DNA from: Chloroflexota bacterium
Lineage (GTDB): Bacteria > Chloroflexota > Anaerolineae > Anaerolineales > UBA4823
Reading direction: 5' to 3'
NCBI GenBank assembly: GCA_012516075.1
Contig: JAAYXE010000073.1
Span: 1 to 64,000, forward strand
DNA: 64,000 nucleotides
Shown here in pieces: positions 8,352 to 17,175 of this stretch. A program made the position numbers and the translations under genes. Below the pieces are notes generated by a model that was not told the DNA's origin, did not search any database, and saw nothing but the letters and a program-made list of their open reading frames with translations. The first letter of the stretch is position 1. The number at the start of each line of letters is the position of its first letter.

Positions 8352-8390
8352 CTTGTTGTGCGCAGCAATGCTCCTGGGGGAGCAGTCTGA

Positions 8391-11087
8391 ATGAGGCTTG
8401 GTTTGATTCTTTTGAAGAGAAAATCGATCCGTTTCGGCGGTGTAACCCTTTTTCTGCTGGTTTACTGCCTGAGCCTGTTTTCTGTTCCGGCAGTGAACCC
8501 TGCGGCCGCGCAGTCAACGGATGAAATCTGGTCTACCCCTCAGAATATCTCGCGCTCGGGCGCGGCTTCCAATCCACTGGCGGTAAAAGATTCGAACGGT
8601 ACCGTGCATATCATCTGGCAGGACCTGGTTGCCGGTAACACCTACGCCTATGGAGACGGGGTGCAGTGGAGCGAACCGGTCCCGGTCGATCTGCCGTTCG
8701 ATATTTACGTTCCCACCCTGGTGCCCCATCCGGCCGGTTATATCTTCGCCTTCTGGCGTGATGACGAAAATAACCTCTACACTTCCCACGTTGAAGCCAG
8801 CTTTTTTGCGAACCCGAATGCCTGGACGACGCCGCTGCTGCTTGGGTCGCCGGTGCTCAACCTCCACGCTGTCGCCGACGCGGATGGACAGATCCACCTG
8901 GGTTATGTGCAGTCGACGGCTGCCGACGGTTCTCCGGCCGGCGTATATTACCGCCGCATGGAGACAGACCGGCGCTCGTGGGTCGCTCCGGTGATCCTTT
9001 ACCAGTCGCCCTACTTCCGCTCTCTGACGCCCGAAACGGCCAATGTACGTGTGGCCGCCGGAACTTTTCAGGAGCAGAAACGGATTTACGTCGTCTGGGA
9101 CAACCGCCCGCGGGAGCGCGTTTATTTCTCTATGTCGGCAGACAACGGGGCGAACTGGGAACCACCCCGGGAGGTGGCCGCCCCCGCTGAAGGGACGCTG
9201 GCGAATGGGCCATCCAACATCCGCGTGGCTGTGAACGGCGGCGAGGTGCTGCTGCTCTGGCAGTCGGATCGCAGCGGGGCGAACTGTGTGCAGTACTTTG
9301 AATTTTCGACGGATGGGGGCGTGACTTTCTCGGGACGCCAGCCCATGCTCGAAGGTTTGCCCGGCTGTCCGCAGGATACCCAGTTTATCCAGCGCGATGA
9401 TGGTTCCATCCTTCTCTTCACCGCTGTTTTCCAGCAGTCTTATCTGCTGGCCTGGGAGAACGATCAATGGAGCAACCCGCAGGGCCAGCCGGAGCTTTCC
9501 GGGTTTATTGACGAGGATACATTCCGACAGGTGCAGTTCAGCTGCCGGCAGCCCATCTTTATGGCGCCGGACCGCCTGCTGGTGATCGGCTGTGACCAGG
9601 GCGGCGGAAACGATATCTGGTCGATGGACCGCCAGCTAACCGACACCAGCGCCTGGTTTACCGATGAGCCGCTGTGGCGCTCGCCGATCACCATCACCAA
9701 AGGCGTGCAGCGGATCCTCTCTCCCGCGCTGGTCGCCGATTCTCAGGGAATACTGCACGCGGTCTGGAGCCAGCCAGACCCGAACCAGTCGGGCACGCGC
9801 GGCACCGCCATCTATTACGCCCGCTTTGAGGATGGGCGCTGGACGCCGCCGGAGCCCGTGTTGAGTTCCTCCGGTGACATCTCCGAGCAGCCTGCAGCAG
9901 CGATCGACGCCAGCGGAAATCTGCTGGTTGTTTGGAGCGGCGGGCAGTCGAATGAGATTTTCTTCAGCAAGGCCAGTGCAGCCCGGGCGGCGGTCGCTTC
10001 TGCCTGGTCTCAACCGCTTTCGCTGCCCGTCCCCAAATTTGCGGCCAGCTCTCCGGATCTGGTGACCGACTCCCAGGGCCGGATCTTCGTGGTCTATGTC
10101 ATCCCGCTGAACGAAGAGCGCGGCGTCTACCTGACCCGCTCGGATGACCTGGGCGAGAGCTGGACCGACCCGGTGCGGGTGTTCGATGCCGCTGCCGCAG
10201 ACTGGGCGATGGTGGATCAGCCGGTGCTCACGGTCACCCAGAACGGCCACCTCCACCTGATGTGGACGCGTTATTCGCTCCCCAACGGGGTTGGATCGAT
10301 GGGCCTGTTTTATGCCCGCTCGGACAACGGGGGTGAAACCTGGTCTCAGCCGGAAACCGTAGCCGATAAACCGGTCCTGTGGAGCGAGATCACCGGTTAT
10401 GGTGAGGCCACCGTCCACCGGGTGTGGAAGGAGCTGAGCGGCGGGCGCACCACGCTGTGGCACGAACACTCGCTGGACAGCGGCGTCACCTGGGAGCGCA
10501 TTTCTCCGACCACCATCTTTGCCGACACCATAGGTGAACCGGCGATCGCTGTCGACCCGGCGGGCACGCTGCACCTGCTGCAGTTCGGTGTGCTGGGGCC
10601 AAGCAACTACAACCTGCAGCACTGGGTCTGGAGAGATGCCAGCTGGCAGAGCGAGCAGAGCCTGAACCTGGAAAGCATCCCGCTGGCGGAGCTGGGGGAC
10701 CTGGTGGCTTCCGTGGCGCCGGATGGCAGCCTGGGGGTCGCGTTCCGCGGCCTGAGCCTGACGGCCCCGGATGGCAGCCAGCAGGACAATCTCTTCTTTT
10801 CTGTTCGCCAGCTTGAACTGCCAGACGAACTGCCGACCCCGCTGCCTACGTTAACTCCAGGGCCGACCGCTGCACCCACCTCCACACCCACACCGGAGGC
10901 CACTCAGGTCGTCCTGGGCGCTCCGACCGGTTTGCCCGGTTCGGGGGTGGTCCAACCGCTGCCCACCGAGCGGCGCGACAGCGGTAATGTCTGGATGGGC
11001 GCAGTGATCGGTTTAATCACAGCCGGCGCGCTGGTCGGTCTGGTGTTTTACCGCAGTATAGCCCGGTCGAAGAACGGCCGCTGGTAA
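8391..11087 (+). CDS. Secreted, C-terminally anchored BNR/Asp-box (sialidase-fold) protein
   Basis: An 898-residue surface protein. Residues 1-41 form a signal peptide ending AAAQ|S. The body holds many Asp-box repeats of form S-x-D-x-G-x-T/S-W (SADNGANW, SDDLGESW, SDNGGETW, SLDSGVTW), which build sialidase-like beta-propellers. Near residues 815-850 there is a Pro/Thr-rich linker (PTLTPGPTAAPTSTPTP), followed by one membrane segment near 868-888 and a basic tail RSKNGRW. So it is displayed outside and anchored by its C-terminus. I see no full sialidase Arg triad and do not claim catalysis; glycan binding is equally likely. It has the same architecture as the protein at 22565. Expression is probably controlled by the long leader before it. 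Confidence 0.8.
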   Translation: MRLGLILLKRKSIRFGGVTLFLLVYCLSLFSVPAVNPAAAQSTDEIWSTPQNISRSGAASNPLAVKDSNGTVHIIWQDLVAGNTYAYGDGVQWSEPVPVDLPFDIYVPTLVPHPAGYIFAFWRDDENNLYTSHVEASFFANPNAWTTPLLLGSPVLNLHAVADADGQIHLGYVQSTAADGSPAGVYYRRMETDRRSWVAPVILYQSPYFRSLTPETANVRVAAGTFQEQKRIYVVWDNRPRERVYFSMSADNGANWEPPREVAAPAEGTLANGPSNIRVAVNGGEVLLLWQSDRSGANCVQYFEFSTDGGVTFSGRQPMLEGLPGCPQDTQFIQRDDGSILLFTAVFQQSYLLAWENDQWSNPQGQPELSGFIDEDTFRQVQFSCRQPIFMAPDRLLVIGCDQGGGNDIWSMDRQLTDTSAWFTDEPLWRSPITITKGVQRILSPALVADSQGILHAVWSQPDPNQSGTRGTAIYYARFEDGRWTPPEPVLSSSGDISEQPAAAIDASGNLLVVWSGGQSNEIFFSKASAARAAVASAWSQPLSLPVPKFAASSPDLVTDSQGRIFVVYVIPLNEERGVYLTRSDDLGESWTDPVRVFDAAAADWAMVDQPVLTVTQNGHLHLMWTRYSLPNGVGSMGLFYARSDNGGETWSQPETVADKPVLWSEITGYGEATVHRVWKELSGGRTTLWHEHSLDSGVTWERISPTTIFADTIGEPAIAVDPAGTLHLLQFGVLGPSNYNLQHWVWRDASWQSEQSLNLESIPLAELGDLVASVAPDGSLGVAFRGLSLTAPDGSQQDNLFFSVRQLELPDELPTPLPTLTPGPTAAPTSTPTPEATQVVLGAPTGLPGSGVVQPLPTERRDSGNVWMGAVIGLITAGALVGLVFYRSIARSKNGRW

Positions 11088-11122
11088 TTGATCTTCAGTT
11101 TCAATCGGAAAGGAGAGGAAAG

Positions 11123-11377
11123 ATGAAGAACAGAATTTTGAAAGGATCGGCCCTGGCGGTGATCGCTGCACTTCTGGGAGTGCGCCCCGCGTTTGCAGCC
11201 TATCTGGATCCGAATACGGGAGGCATGCTCTTTCAGCTCTTAGCCGTGCTCTTCGGGGTGATCTCCGGGTTCATCCTGTTTTTCGCCGGGCGCATCAAGA
11301 TGTTCTTCTTTAAAGTCATGCGCCTGATCCGGGGCTCGAAAGCCGGTGTTGAAACTGAAGAATCGGTGACCGACTAA
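11123..11377 (+). CDS. Small membrane protein (YLDPNTGGM family)
   Basis: An 84-residue protein with a signal-like first helix ending AFA|AYLDPNTGGM and a second hydrophobic segment (LLAVLFGVISGFILFFAG), then a basic KVMRLIRG tail. The YLDPxTGxMLFQ start of the mature part is one I associate with small proteins encoded next to alkaline-phosphatase-type enzymes in exopolysaccharide loci. It lies 27 bases before such an enzyme here. GGAAAGGAGAGGAAAG just before the ATG is a strong ribosome-binding site. Function is unknown; a membrane partner or anchor for the next gene product is a guess from context. Confidence 0.75.
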   Translation: MKNRILKGSALAVIAALLGVRPAFAAYLDPNTGGMLFQLLAVLFGVISGFILFFAGRIKMFFFKVMRLIRGSKAGVETEESVTD

Positions 11378-11404
11378 TACAAAGCCCATACCAGAGGGTG
11401 GGGA

Positions 11405-13255
11405 ATGCAGACCTTAATCATCGGCCTGGATGCCTTCGATCCGCGTGTGTTTGAGCGCCTTGTGGAACAGGGGCGCATGCCAAATCTGGAGAAGTACCTG
11501 CGCGCCGGGGGGTATTCACGCTTCAGCGTGTCGAACCCTCCCCAGAGTGAGGTCTCGTGGACCAGCATTGCCACGGGATTAAACCCGGGCGGGCACGGGA
11601 TGTTCGACTTTGTGCACCGCACCCCGGAGAACTACGCGCTGCAGGTTTCACTGCTTCCCACCGAGAAGAATTTTTCGGGAATCCAGTTTGTCCCCCCTTA
11701 TCGAGCACGGACGATCTTCGATCAGGCGGTGCGCAAGGGGTACCCGGCCGTCTCTCTGTGGTGGCCGGCCACCTTTCCGGCGCGCCCTGAGTCGCCTGTG
11801 CACACGCTGCCCGGCCTGGGGACCCCGGACATCCAGGGACGCCTGGGTGTGGGCACGTTCTTCACCACCGATACAGGGATCGCTGCGGATGGTCGTAAGA
11901 CGCCGGTTCAGATCTTGAAATCCGGCGGGAGCGGCCGCTTTTCGGCGGTTTTGAACGGCCCGGTGCGGCAGAAAAAGGACGGCCCCCAGGATACCGTGCT
12001 GGACGTGCAGCTCGAAATCCGTGATGAGAACACTGCCCGGCTGCAGGTGGGGAATCAGCTCCTGGACCTGACTCTGGGACGCTGGAGCCCGATCGTCGAG
12101 CTGTCCTTCAAGGTGGGGCTTTTCTTCAAAGTCCACGCCATCACGCGCTTCATCCTGACGCAAACCCGGCCCGACGTGCGCCTGTATGCCCTTCCGCTGC
12201 AGATCCACCCGCTGCGCCCCGTATGGCGCTATGCTTCCCCCCAATCCTTCGTGAAAGACAACTGGAATTCTGCCGGCCCCTTCCTGACCATCGGGTGGCC
12301 GCAGGACACAACGGGATTGGAAGAAGGCTATATATCGGACGAGCAGTTCCTGGATCTGTGCGATTCGATCTTCCGCACGCGTGAGAAGGTGCTGCTGCAC
12401 CAGCTTGCTCGCTTCCGCGAAGGGGTGATCGCTTCGGTGTTTGACTCCCTGGACCGCATCCAGCACATGTTCCGGCGCGACCGGATGGATGTTGTCGAGA
12501 GCTGGTATGAAAAGCTGGATGCCATGGTGGGCCGGGTAGATGACTTCGTCCGCAGCCAGAAGCTGGGCAATTTACACCGCGTGGTGGTTTCGGATCACGG
12601 CTTCGCCGAGTTCGATTACAAGGTCCATCTAAACCGCTGGCTGATCGAGAAGGGCTACCTGGTTCTGAAAGGGAACGGGCACACAGCGGGTGAAGATCCC
12701 GGCCTGCAGGATGTGGACTGGGCGCGCTCCAGCGCCTATGCCATCGGCCTGAACAGCATTTACATCAACCGGGCCGGCCGTGAAGGCCAGGGGAGCGTTG
12801 CTCCCGATCAGGAACCGGCGCTGGTTGACCGCTTGTGCGCCGAACTGGCGTCCTGGGAGGGGCCGGACCGCAAACCGGTCGTGCTGCAGGTGTTCCGCCG
12901 TGAAGAAGCGCTGGACGGCCCGCTGGCTGCTTATGGCCCTGATCTGCTGGTGGGCTATGCCCCCGGTTACCGGGGCTCCGCCGAAACGGGGCTTGGTTCC
13001 TGGAAGGCGGAGAGTCTGGAGCCGAACCGCGATCACTGGGGGGCGGATCACTGCATTCACCCCCAGGCCGTGCCGGGCGTGCTGTTTTCCAGCCGCGGTT
13101 TGAAGAACTTCCCCAACCCCTCGTATCGCGATTTCCCCATGCTCACGGTTGGTGAGAAACCGGAAGCGGGCGATTCCGCTCCGCCGCCATCCATGCGCAG
13201 CAGTGAAGACGCTCAGGTCGTTGAAGAAAGGTTAAAGAGCCTTGGTTACTTCTAG
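11405..13255 (+). CDS. Alkaline-phosphatase-superfamily phosphodiesterase/phosphotransferase (NPP-like)
   Basis: A 616-residue enzyme of the type I phosphodiesterase/nucleotide pyrophosphatase family. The N-terminus LIIGLDAFD carries the first metal-ligand Asp (residue 9). Aligning the TG at 57-58 with the NPP pattern puts Ser48 (PPQSEVSW) at the nucleophile position. VVSDHGFAEFD near 396 gives the DHG metal site. There is no signal peptide or membrane helix, so a cytoplasmic site is likely unless the small protein upstream recruits it. The chain ends RLKSLGYF, nearly the same as the paralogue at 18492. In glycan loci such enzymes may transfer or hydrolyse phospho-substituents; the substrate is unknown. 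Confidence 0.82.
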   Translation: MQTLIIGLDAFDPRVFERLVEQGRMPNLEKYLRAGGYSRFSVSNPPQSEVSWTSIATGLNPGGHGMFDFVHRTPENYALQVSLLPTEKNFSGIQFVPPYRARTIFDQAVRKGYPAVSLWWPATFPARPESPVHTLPGLGTPDIQGRLGVGTFFTTDTGIAADGRKTPVQILKSGGSGRFSAVLNGPVRQKKDGPQDTVLDVQLEIRDENTARLQVGNQLLDLTLGRWSPIVELSFKVGLFFKVHAITRFILTQTRPDVRLYALPLQIHPLRPVWRYASPQSFVKDNWNSAGPFLTIGWPQDTTGLEEGYISDEQFLDLCDSIFRTREKVLLHQLARFREGVIASVFDSLDRIQHMFRRDRMDVVESWYEKLDAMVGRVDDFVRSQKLGNLHRVVVSDHGFAEFDYKVHLNRWLIEKGYLVLKGNGHTAGEDPGLQDVDWARSSAYAIGLNSIYINRAGREGQGSVAPDQEPALVDRLCAELASWEGPDRKPVVLQVFRREEALDGPLAAYGPDLLVGYAPGYRGSAETGLGSWKAESLEPNRDHWGADHCIHPQAVPGVLFSSRGLKNFPNPSYRDFPMLTVGEKPEAGDSAPPPSMRSSEDAQVVEERLKSLGYF

Positions 13256-13271
13256 TCCAAATGCTCGCCTG

Positions 13272-13784
13272 ATGAACCGGGAGAACCTGCTCCTGGCTTT
13301 TCTGGTCGTCCTTTTTCCGGTGCACGTCTGGGCCATCGTCAACATTTTCTTTAAGGTTCCTGGCTGGATCGTGCAGATGAGTATGTGGGATGTGGCAGGC
13401 ACGGCTGCTTACCCGCTGGCCTTTGCGCTGCTGGAAAGCGTGATCGTCTTTATCCCAGTGGTGATTCTGGGGCTGATCCTTCCAGCCTCGCTGCGGGGCG
13501 ATAAATTCCTGCCCCTGATCACAGCTCTGGTCCTGCTGGTCTCCATTTGGGTAGGCATTCTGCACTTCAGTCTGGGTGCGCTGCAGGCGTGGGGGACGGT
13601 GGAACTGCTGCTGGGATTGGGTGCATTTTTGCTTTCTCTGGTCGTAGTTTTCGTACTGGTGGCGCGTTCTGAAAAGCTGAGTTCGGCGATCACCGCTTTT
13701 GCGAAGCGGCTGGCCGTTCTTTCTGCGCTCTACCTGCTCATTGATATTTTTGGCCTGATTGTTATTGTCGTGCGCAACTTCTAA
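13272..13784 (+). CDS. Multi-pass membrane protein of unknown function
   Basis: About 170 residues with about five hydrophobic segments and short loops. It starts NRENLLLAFLVVLFPVHVWAIVNIF-like and ends IFGLIVIVVRNF. I do not recognise the family. The ATG at 13272 avoids overlap with the preceding gene; an in-frame TTG at 13242 would give ten more residues and overlap its end. It sits between the phosphatase-fold enzyme and the sulfatase-fold protein, nine bases from the latter, so it belongs to the same operon and may act with them at the membrane. Confidence 0.6.
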   Translation: MNRENLLLAFLVVLFPVHVWAIVNIFFKVPGWIVQMSMWDVAGTAAYPLAFALLESVIVFIPVVILGLILPASLRGDKFLPLITALVLLVSIWVGILHFSLGALQAWGTVELLLGLGAFLLSLVVVFVLVARSEKLSSAITAFAKRLAVLSALYLLIDIFGLIVIVVRNF

Positions 13785-13793
13785 GGAGACTCG

Positions 13794-15344
13794 ATGAGCG
13801 ACCTGACAGGCACCGGCATAACCCGCCGGGATGTACTTAAACTGCTTTCGGTCCTGCCGCTGCTGACGGTTGACTTGCCCACCCTGCAGGCCGGACGCCT
13901 GCCTGCGGCGCAGGACGAAAACCTGCCGAACTTTTTAATCCTGGTGTTCGATGCGCTCTCGGCTTTTCACCTGCCGTTTTACGGGTATGCCCGCCAGACA
14001 GCGCCAAATTTAACCCGTTTTGCGGAAAAGGCGACCGTGTTTCACCAGCACCATGCGGGCGGAAATTTCACCACCCCGGGGACATCTTCGCTGCTGACCG
14101 GTGCGCTGCCCTGGTCCACACGGGCATTTCACCTGCAGGGAACGGTTATTGCACCGTACGTCAAACGCAAGATCTTCAGCGAACTGGGGAAAAAGGGCTA
14201 TTATCGCACGGCTTATTCACATAACAACCTGGTCACCTCGCTGTTTTTTCAGTTTCACCAGGATATCGACGAGTTCATCCCCACGCGCGAGCTGTGCCTG
14301 CTGGATGATGAATTTGCCGACCAGCTCTATCCTAATGATTACACCCCCGCCTTCTTGGGCGAATGGCTGACCTTCCGTGGGGGAGAGACACGGCCCAGTT
14401 CGCTATTCCTTTCCTTTGTCCACCGGTTGTACCGCTCGCTTCATAAACGCATGAAGACGCGCGACTATCGCGATCAGTTTCCGCGCGGCATTCCCGAACT
14501 GCACAACCTCTCCTTTGTCCTGGAAGATGCGACCGACTGGATCATAAATCAGGTCCAAAAAATGCCGCGCCCGTTTCTGGCATATTATCACCTGCTGCCG
14601 CCGCACGAACCTTACCTGACCCGCAAAGATTTCGTCGATATCTTCCACGATGGCTGGAAACCGGTTGAGAAGCCCGAGCATCCTTTTACCGAAGGGCACA
14701 CCAATCAGTTCCTGCTGCGCAACCGGCGCGAGTATGATGAATATATTGCTTACGCCGATGCCGAATTTGGGCGCCTGTACGACGCGCTGGAGAAGAATGG
14801 CAGCCTGGAGAACACCTACCTGATCGTCACCTCGGATCACGGCGAAATGTTTGAACGGGGCGTGCGCGGCCACGTGACCCCGGTCCTTTACGAGCCAGTA
14901 ATTCGCGTGCCCCTGCTGATAAAAAAGCCCGGGCAGCAGGCCCGAGAAGATGTCCACATTCCGACAAGCTGTGTCGATGTGCTGCCCACCCTGCTGCACC
15001 TTGCAGGTCTGGAGATACCGGATTGGGCCGAAGGCCAGGTGCTGCCCACTTTTGGGGCGGGTGAACCCGACAGCGAACGCAGCATTTTCGCCCTCGAGGC
15101 CAAGAAGAACCAGAAACACGCCCCGCTGACCAAGCGCACAGTGATGATGGTCAAAGACCGCTATAAGATCATGCACTTTACAGGCTATGAAAAGTACAAT
15201 GATGTCTTCGAGATGTATGATCTGCAGAATGACCCGGAGGAACTGAACAACATCTTCAATTCTCATCCTGCGCTCGCATCGGAAATGAAAAGTGAGATGT
15301 TTGAAAGACTGGTTCAGGCGGACAACAACTTTTTAGGCGCCTGA
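13794..15344 (+). CDS. Sulfatase-fold protein with Tat-type signal, Thr in place of the catalytic Cys
   Basis: A 516-residue sulfatase-superfamily protein. Residues 8-30 (TRRDVLKLLSVLPLL) fit a twin-arginine signal, so export in folded form is likely. ILVFDALSAFHLPFYGY starts the catalytic fold. The segment FTTPGTSSLLTG near 92-103 aligns with the sulfatase motif C-x-P-x-R, but Thr93 replaces Cys and Thr97 replaces Arg. True sulfatases need a formylglycine from that Cys/Ser. A Thr here is typical of phosphoethanolamine and phosphoglycerol transferases. VTSDHGEMFERG near 344 is the second metal site. It is therefore more probably a phospho-group transferase or phosphodiesterase than a sulfatase. 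A sulfotransferase-like gene follows 58 bases later. Confidence 0.8.
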   Translation: MSDLTGTGITRRDVLKLLSVLPLLTVDLPTLQAGRLPAAQDENLPNFLILVFDALSAFHLPFYGYARQTAPNLTRFAEKATVFHQHHAGGNFTTPGTSSLLTGALPWSTRAFHLQGTVIAPYVKRKIFSELGKKGYYRTAYSHNNLVTSLFFQFHQDIDEFIPTRELCLLDDEFADQLYPNDYTPAFLGEWLTFRGGETRPSSLFLSFVHRLYRSLHKRMKTRDYRDQFPRGIPELHNLSFVLEDATDWIINQVQKMPRPFLAYYHLLPPHEPYLTRKDFVDIFHDGWKPVEKPEHPFTEGHTNQFLLRNRREYDEYIAYADAEFGRLYDALEKNGSLENTYLIVTSDHGEMFERGVRGHVTPVLYEPVIRVPLLIKKPGQQAREDVHIPTSCVDVLPTLLHLAGLEIPDWAEGQVLPTFGAGEPDSERSIFALEAKKNQKHAPLTKRTVMMVKDRYKIMHFTGYEKYNDVFEMYDLQNDPEELNNIFNSHPALASEMKSEMFERLVQADNNFLGA

Positions 15345-15402
15345 GACCCCATTGATCAGAACACCTCCACACTGGAATCCGTGGAATTGAAGGAGCCTGG
15401 CT

Positions 15403-16041
15403 ATGCCGTTCAATCTATCCTCACTGTTCAAGAAAAATTCTCGTCAGGAAGACGAAGAGATTATTCTGGTGTCGGGCCTGCCGCGCTCGGGGACCTCGAT
15501 GATGATGCGCATGCTTGAAGCGGGAGGGAAACCGGTTGTCACCGACAACATCCGCACTGCAGACGAAAGCAACCTGAAGGGTTATTACGAGTTCGAGCGG
15601 GTGAAAAAACTGCGCGAGGGCGATACGCAGTGGTTGAAGGATGCTCGCGGAAAAGCGGTCAAGGTTGTCTCCGCACATCTCGAGTACCTGCCGGCGGATT
15701 ATCGATACCGGGTGATTTTTATGCGCCGGCATATGCCTGAGATCCTGGCTTCTCAGCGGAAGATGCTCAAAAGCCGGGATGAGCCTGACGACCAGGTGAG
15801 CGATGAAAAGCTGGCCGAGCTGTTCCAGAAGCACCTGGTGCAGGTCGAAAACTGGCTGAGCCTGCAGCCGAATTTCGAAGTGATCTATGTGAGTTACAAT
15901 GACGTCCTGGAGAATCCGGAAGTTAACATTCAACGGATCAATGAATTCTTAGGGGGAAAAATGGACACCGAAAAAATGCTGGGGGTCATCGAGAAGAACC
16001 TCTACCGCAACCGGCTGCCCGCAGTTGAAAAGCCAGCCTGA
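15403..16041 (+). CDS. Sulfotransferase-family protein
   Basis: A 212-residue protein. LVSGLPRSGTSMMMRML near residues 22-38 is the PAPS-binding 5'-phosphosulfate loop of sulfotransferases (consensus G-x-x-R-S-G-T). VIFMRRHMPEILASQ near 105-119 matches the 3'-phosphate binding region. The C-terminal YVSYNDVLENPEVNIQRINEFL is also typical. It would transfer sulfate from PAPS to a sugar hydroxyl in the cytoplasm before export. AAGGAG precedes the ATG. A hairpin-rich 200-base gap follows, so it probably ends a transcription unit. Some family members are inactive or act on other substrates, so sulfation is inferred. Confidence 0.78.
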   Translation: MPFNLSSLFKKNSRQEDEEIILVSGLPRSGTSMMMRMLEAGGKPVVTDNIRTADESNLKGYYEFERVKKLREGDTQWLKDARGKAVKVVSAHLEYLPADYRYRVIFMRRHMPEILASQRKMLKSRDEPDDQVSDEKLAELFQKHLVQVENWLSLQPNFEVIYVSYNDVLENPEVNIQRINEFLGGKMDTEKMLGVIEKNLYRNRLPAVEKPA

Positions 16042-16113
16042 GCTGTAAACAGGAATACGATCACCGCCGGCGCGGGCTGGACGGATTTGCGCCGGTATGT
16101 GTAATGCTGCCGT

Positions 16114-16142
16114 CCGGAAGCGCAGTTGCAGGGCGCTTCCGG
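16114..16142 (+). terminator. GC-rich hairpin after the sulfotransferase gene
   Basis: A perfect 10-bp stem CCGGAAGCGC/GCGCTTCCGG with a nine-base loop. Another small stem CGGT/ACCG followed by CTTTT lies just downstream (16143-16158). Together they look like the end of the preceding operon, though there is no T-run directly after the large stem. A weaker 7-bp pair CCGGCGC/GCGCCGG lies at 16067-16095. Confidence 0.45.
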
Positions 16143-16252
16143 CGGTGCTGACCGCTTTTAGAAAAAACCAGATCCAGCGGAGTGGGCCTTGCTGGCGATG
16201 TTTTCTCAAAAATGCCAGAGTGATGGAAAGGAACTGAAAAAGGCCGTACTCC

Positions 16253-17167
16253 ATGAGGAATCAAATGAAATCAGAAAAACAGGCAATCACCAACAGCCCT
16301 TTCGTCAAGATCAACCGGCCGCATGAACCGGCGGAAAATTTCAGTGCGCTGCCGCGCACACGCATCGAGCCGGCCCGCGGTTGGGTTTCTCTGCGGCTGA
16401 AGGAACTGTGGACACAGCGCGAACTGATTTATTACTTTATCTGGCGCGATATCACCGTGCGTTACAAGCAGACGATTATGGGCGCAGCCTGGGCAATCCT
16501 CCAGCCGCTGTTCACCATGCTCATCTTCAGCCTGTTTTTTGGGCGCCTGGCGCAGGTCCCCTCAGACAATATCCCTTACCCGATCTTTGCCTTTGCAGCC
16601 CTGGTCCCCTGGACCTTTTTCGCCAACGGGCTGACCCAGGCGTCGAACGTGCTGGTGAACAACGCAAACATGCTCAAGAAAATCTACTTTCCGCGCCTGG
16701 CCATGCCGATTGCTTCCATTCTGGCCGGGGTGGTAGATTTCGCGCTGGCGTTCCTGGTTCTGCTGGGGATGATGGCGTACTACGGCCGCTGGCCGACCGC
16801 TAATGTCATCTGGCTGCCCCTTTTCCTGCTTCTGGCCCTCGCCACTGCGCTGGGTGTGGGCTTCTGGCTCTCGGCGATGAACGCCCAGTTTCGGGATGTG
16901 CGCTATATCGTCCCCTTCCTGGTGCAGGCCTGGCTCTTTGCCACCCCGATCGCTTACCCCAGCAGCCTGCTCGATGAGCCCTGGCGCACGCTGTACGGGA
17001 TCAATCCCATGGTGGGGGTGGTTGAAGGGTTTCGCTGGGCCCTCCTGGGCGCGGAAACGGAGCCGGGCCCCATGATCATCGTCTCCGCGGTGGTTTCCAT
17101 CCTGCTTCTGGTCAGCGGGGCCTTCTATTTCAAACGCATGGAACGCACCTTCGCGGATGTGCTGTAG
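16253..17167 (+). CDS. wzm: ABC-2 type polysaccharide export permease (Wzm-like)
   Basis: A 304-residue inner-membrane protein with six hydrophobic segments after a soluble N-terminus of about 70 residues. The motif LIYYFIWRDITVRYKQTIMG just before the first segment and AWAILQPLFTMLIF after it are standard for Wzm/TagG/RfbA-type permeases. It pairs with the ATPase encoded eight bases downstream to export undecaprenyl-linked glycan. The start may be the ATG at 16253 or the ATG at 16265, which has a good GAGG site six bases before it. No other exporter gene is seen in the window. Confidence 0.92.
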   Translation: MRNQMKSEKQAITNSPFVKINRPHEPAENFSALPRTRIEPARGWVSLRLKELWTQRELIYYFIWRDITVRYKQTIMGAAWAILQPLFTMLIFSLFFGRLAQVPSDNIPYPIFAFAALVPWTFFANGLTQASNVLVNNANMLKKIYFPRLAMPIASILAGVVDFALAFLVLLGMMAYYGRWPTANVIWLPLFLLLALATALGVGFWLSAMNAQFRDVRYIVPFLVQAWLFATPIAYPSSLLDEPWRTLYGINPMVGVVEGFRWALLGAETEPGPMIIVSAVVSILLLVSGAFYFKRMERTFADVL

Positions 17168-17175
17168 GGACTGAA

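Larger units (their letters stand above)
8037..8390 (+). promoter_or_regulatory. Long structured 5' leader, candidate riboregulator
   Basis: This covers most of the only gene-free stretch over 300 bases (7954-8390). It holds, in order: a 9-bp hairpin AACCGGCAG/CTGCCGGTT (8105-8113, 8129-8137); AGTGGGGATAAG (8139-8150); a 7-bp hairpin GCTGAAG/CTTCAGC (8171-8177, 8186-8192); a second AGTGGGGATAAG (8197-8208); a 6-bp hairpin GCTCTA/TAGAGC (8216-8221, 8227-8232); a possible 23-codon leader ORF (8246-8317); a terminator-like hairpin (8331-8351); and a small hairpin GCTCC/GGAGC (8370-8383) that covers the likely ribosome-binding site. The order sensor-like repeats, terminator, sequestered site is what a riboswitch or attenuator looks like. 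I cannot match it to a named class. Confidence 0.55.

Noticed and set aside
8037..8390. Assignment of the leader to a known riboswitch class
   Set aside because: I looked for the conserved words of c-di-GMP-I, TPP, cobalamin and SAM classes and saw none, so I leave it unclassified.
8209..8517. Possible 102-codon gene on the - strand in the leader region
   Set aside because: It overlaps the start and signal peptide of the BNR gene and the terminator hairpin, has no ribosome-binding site and no recognisable feature.
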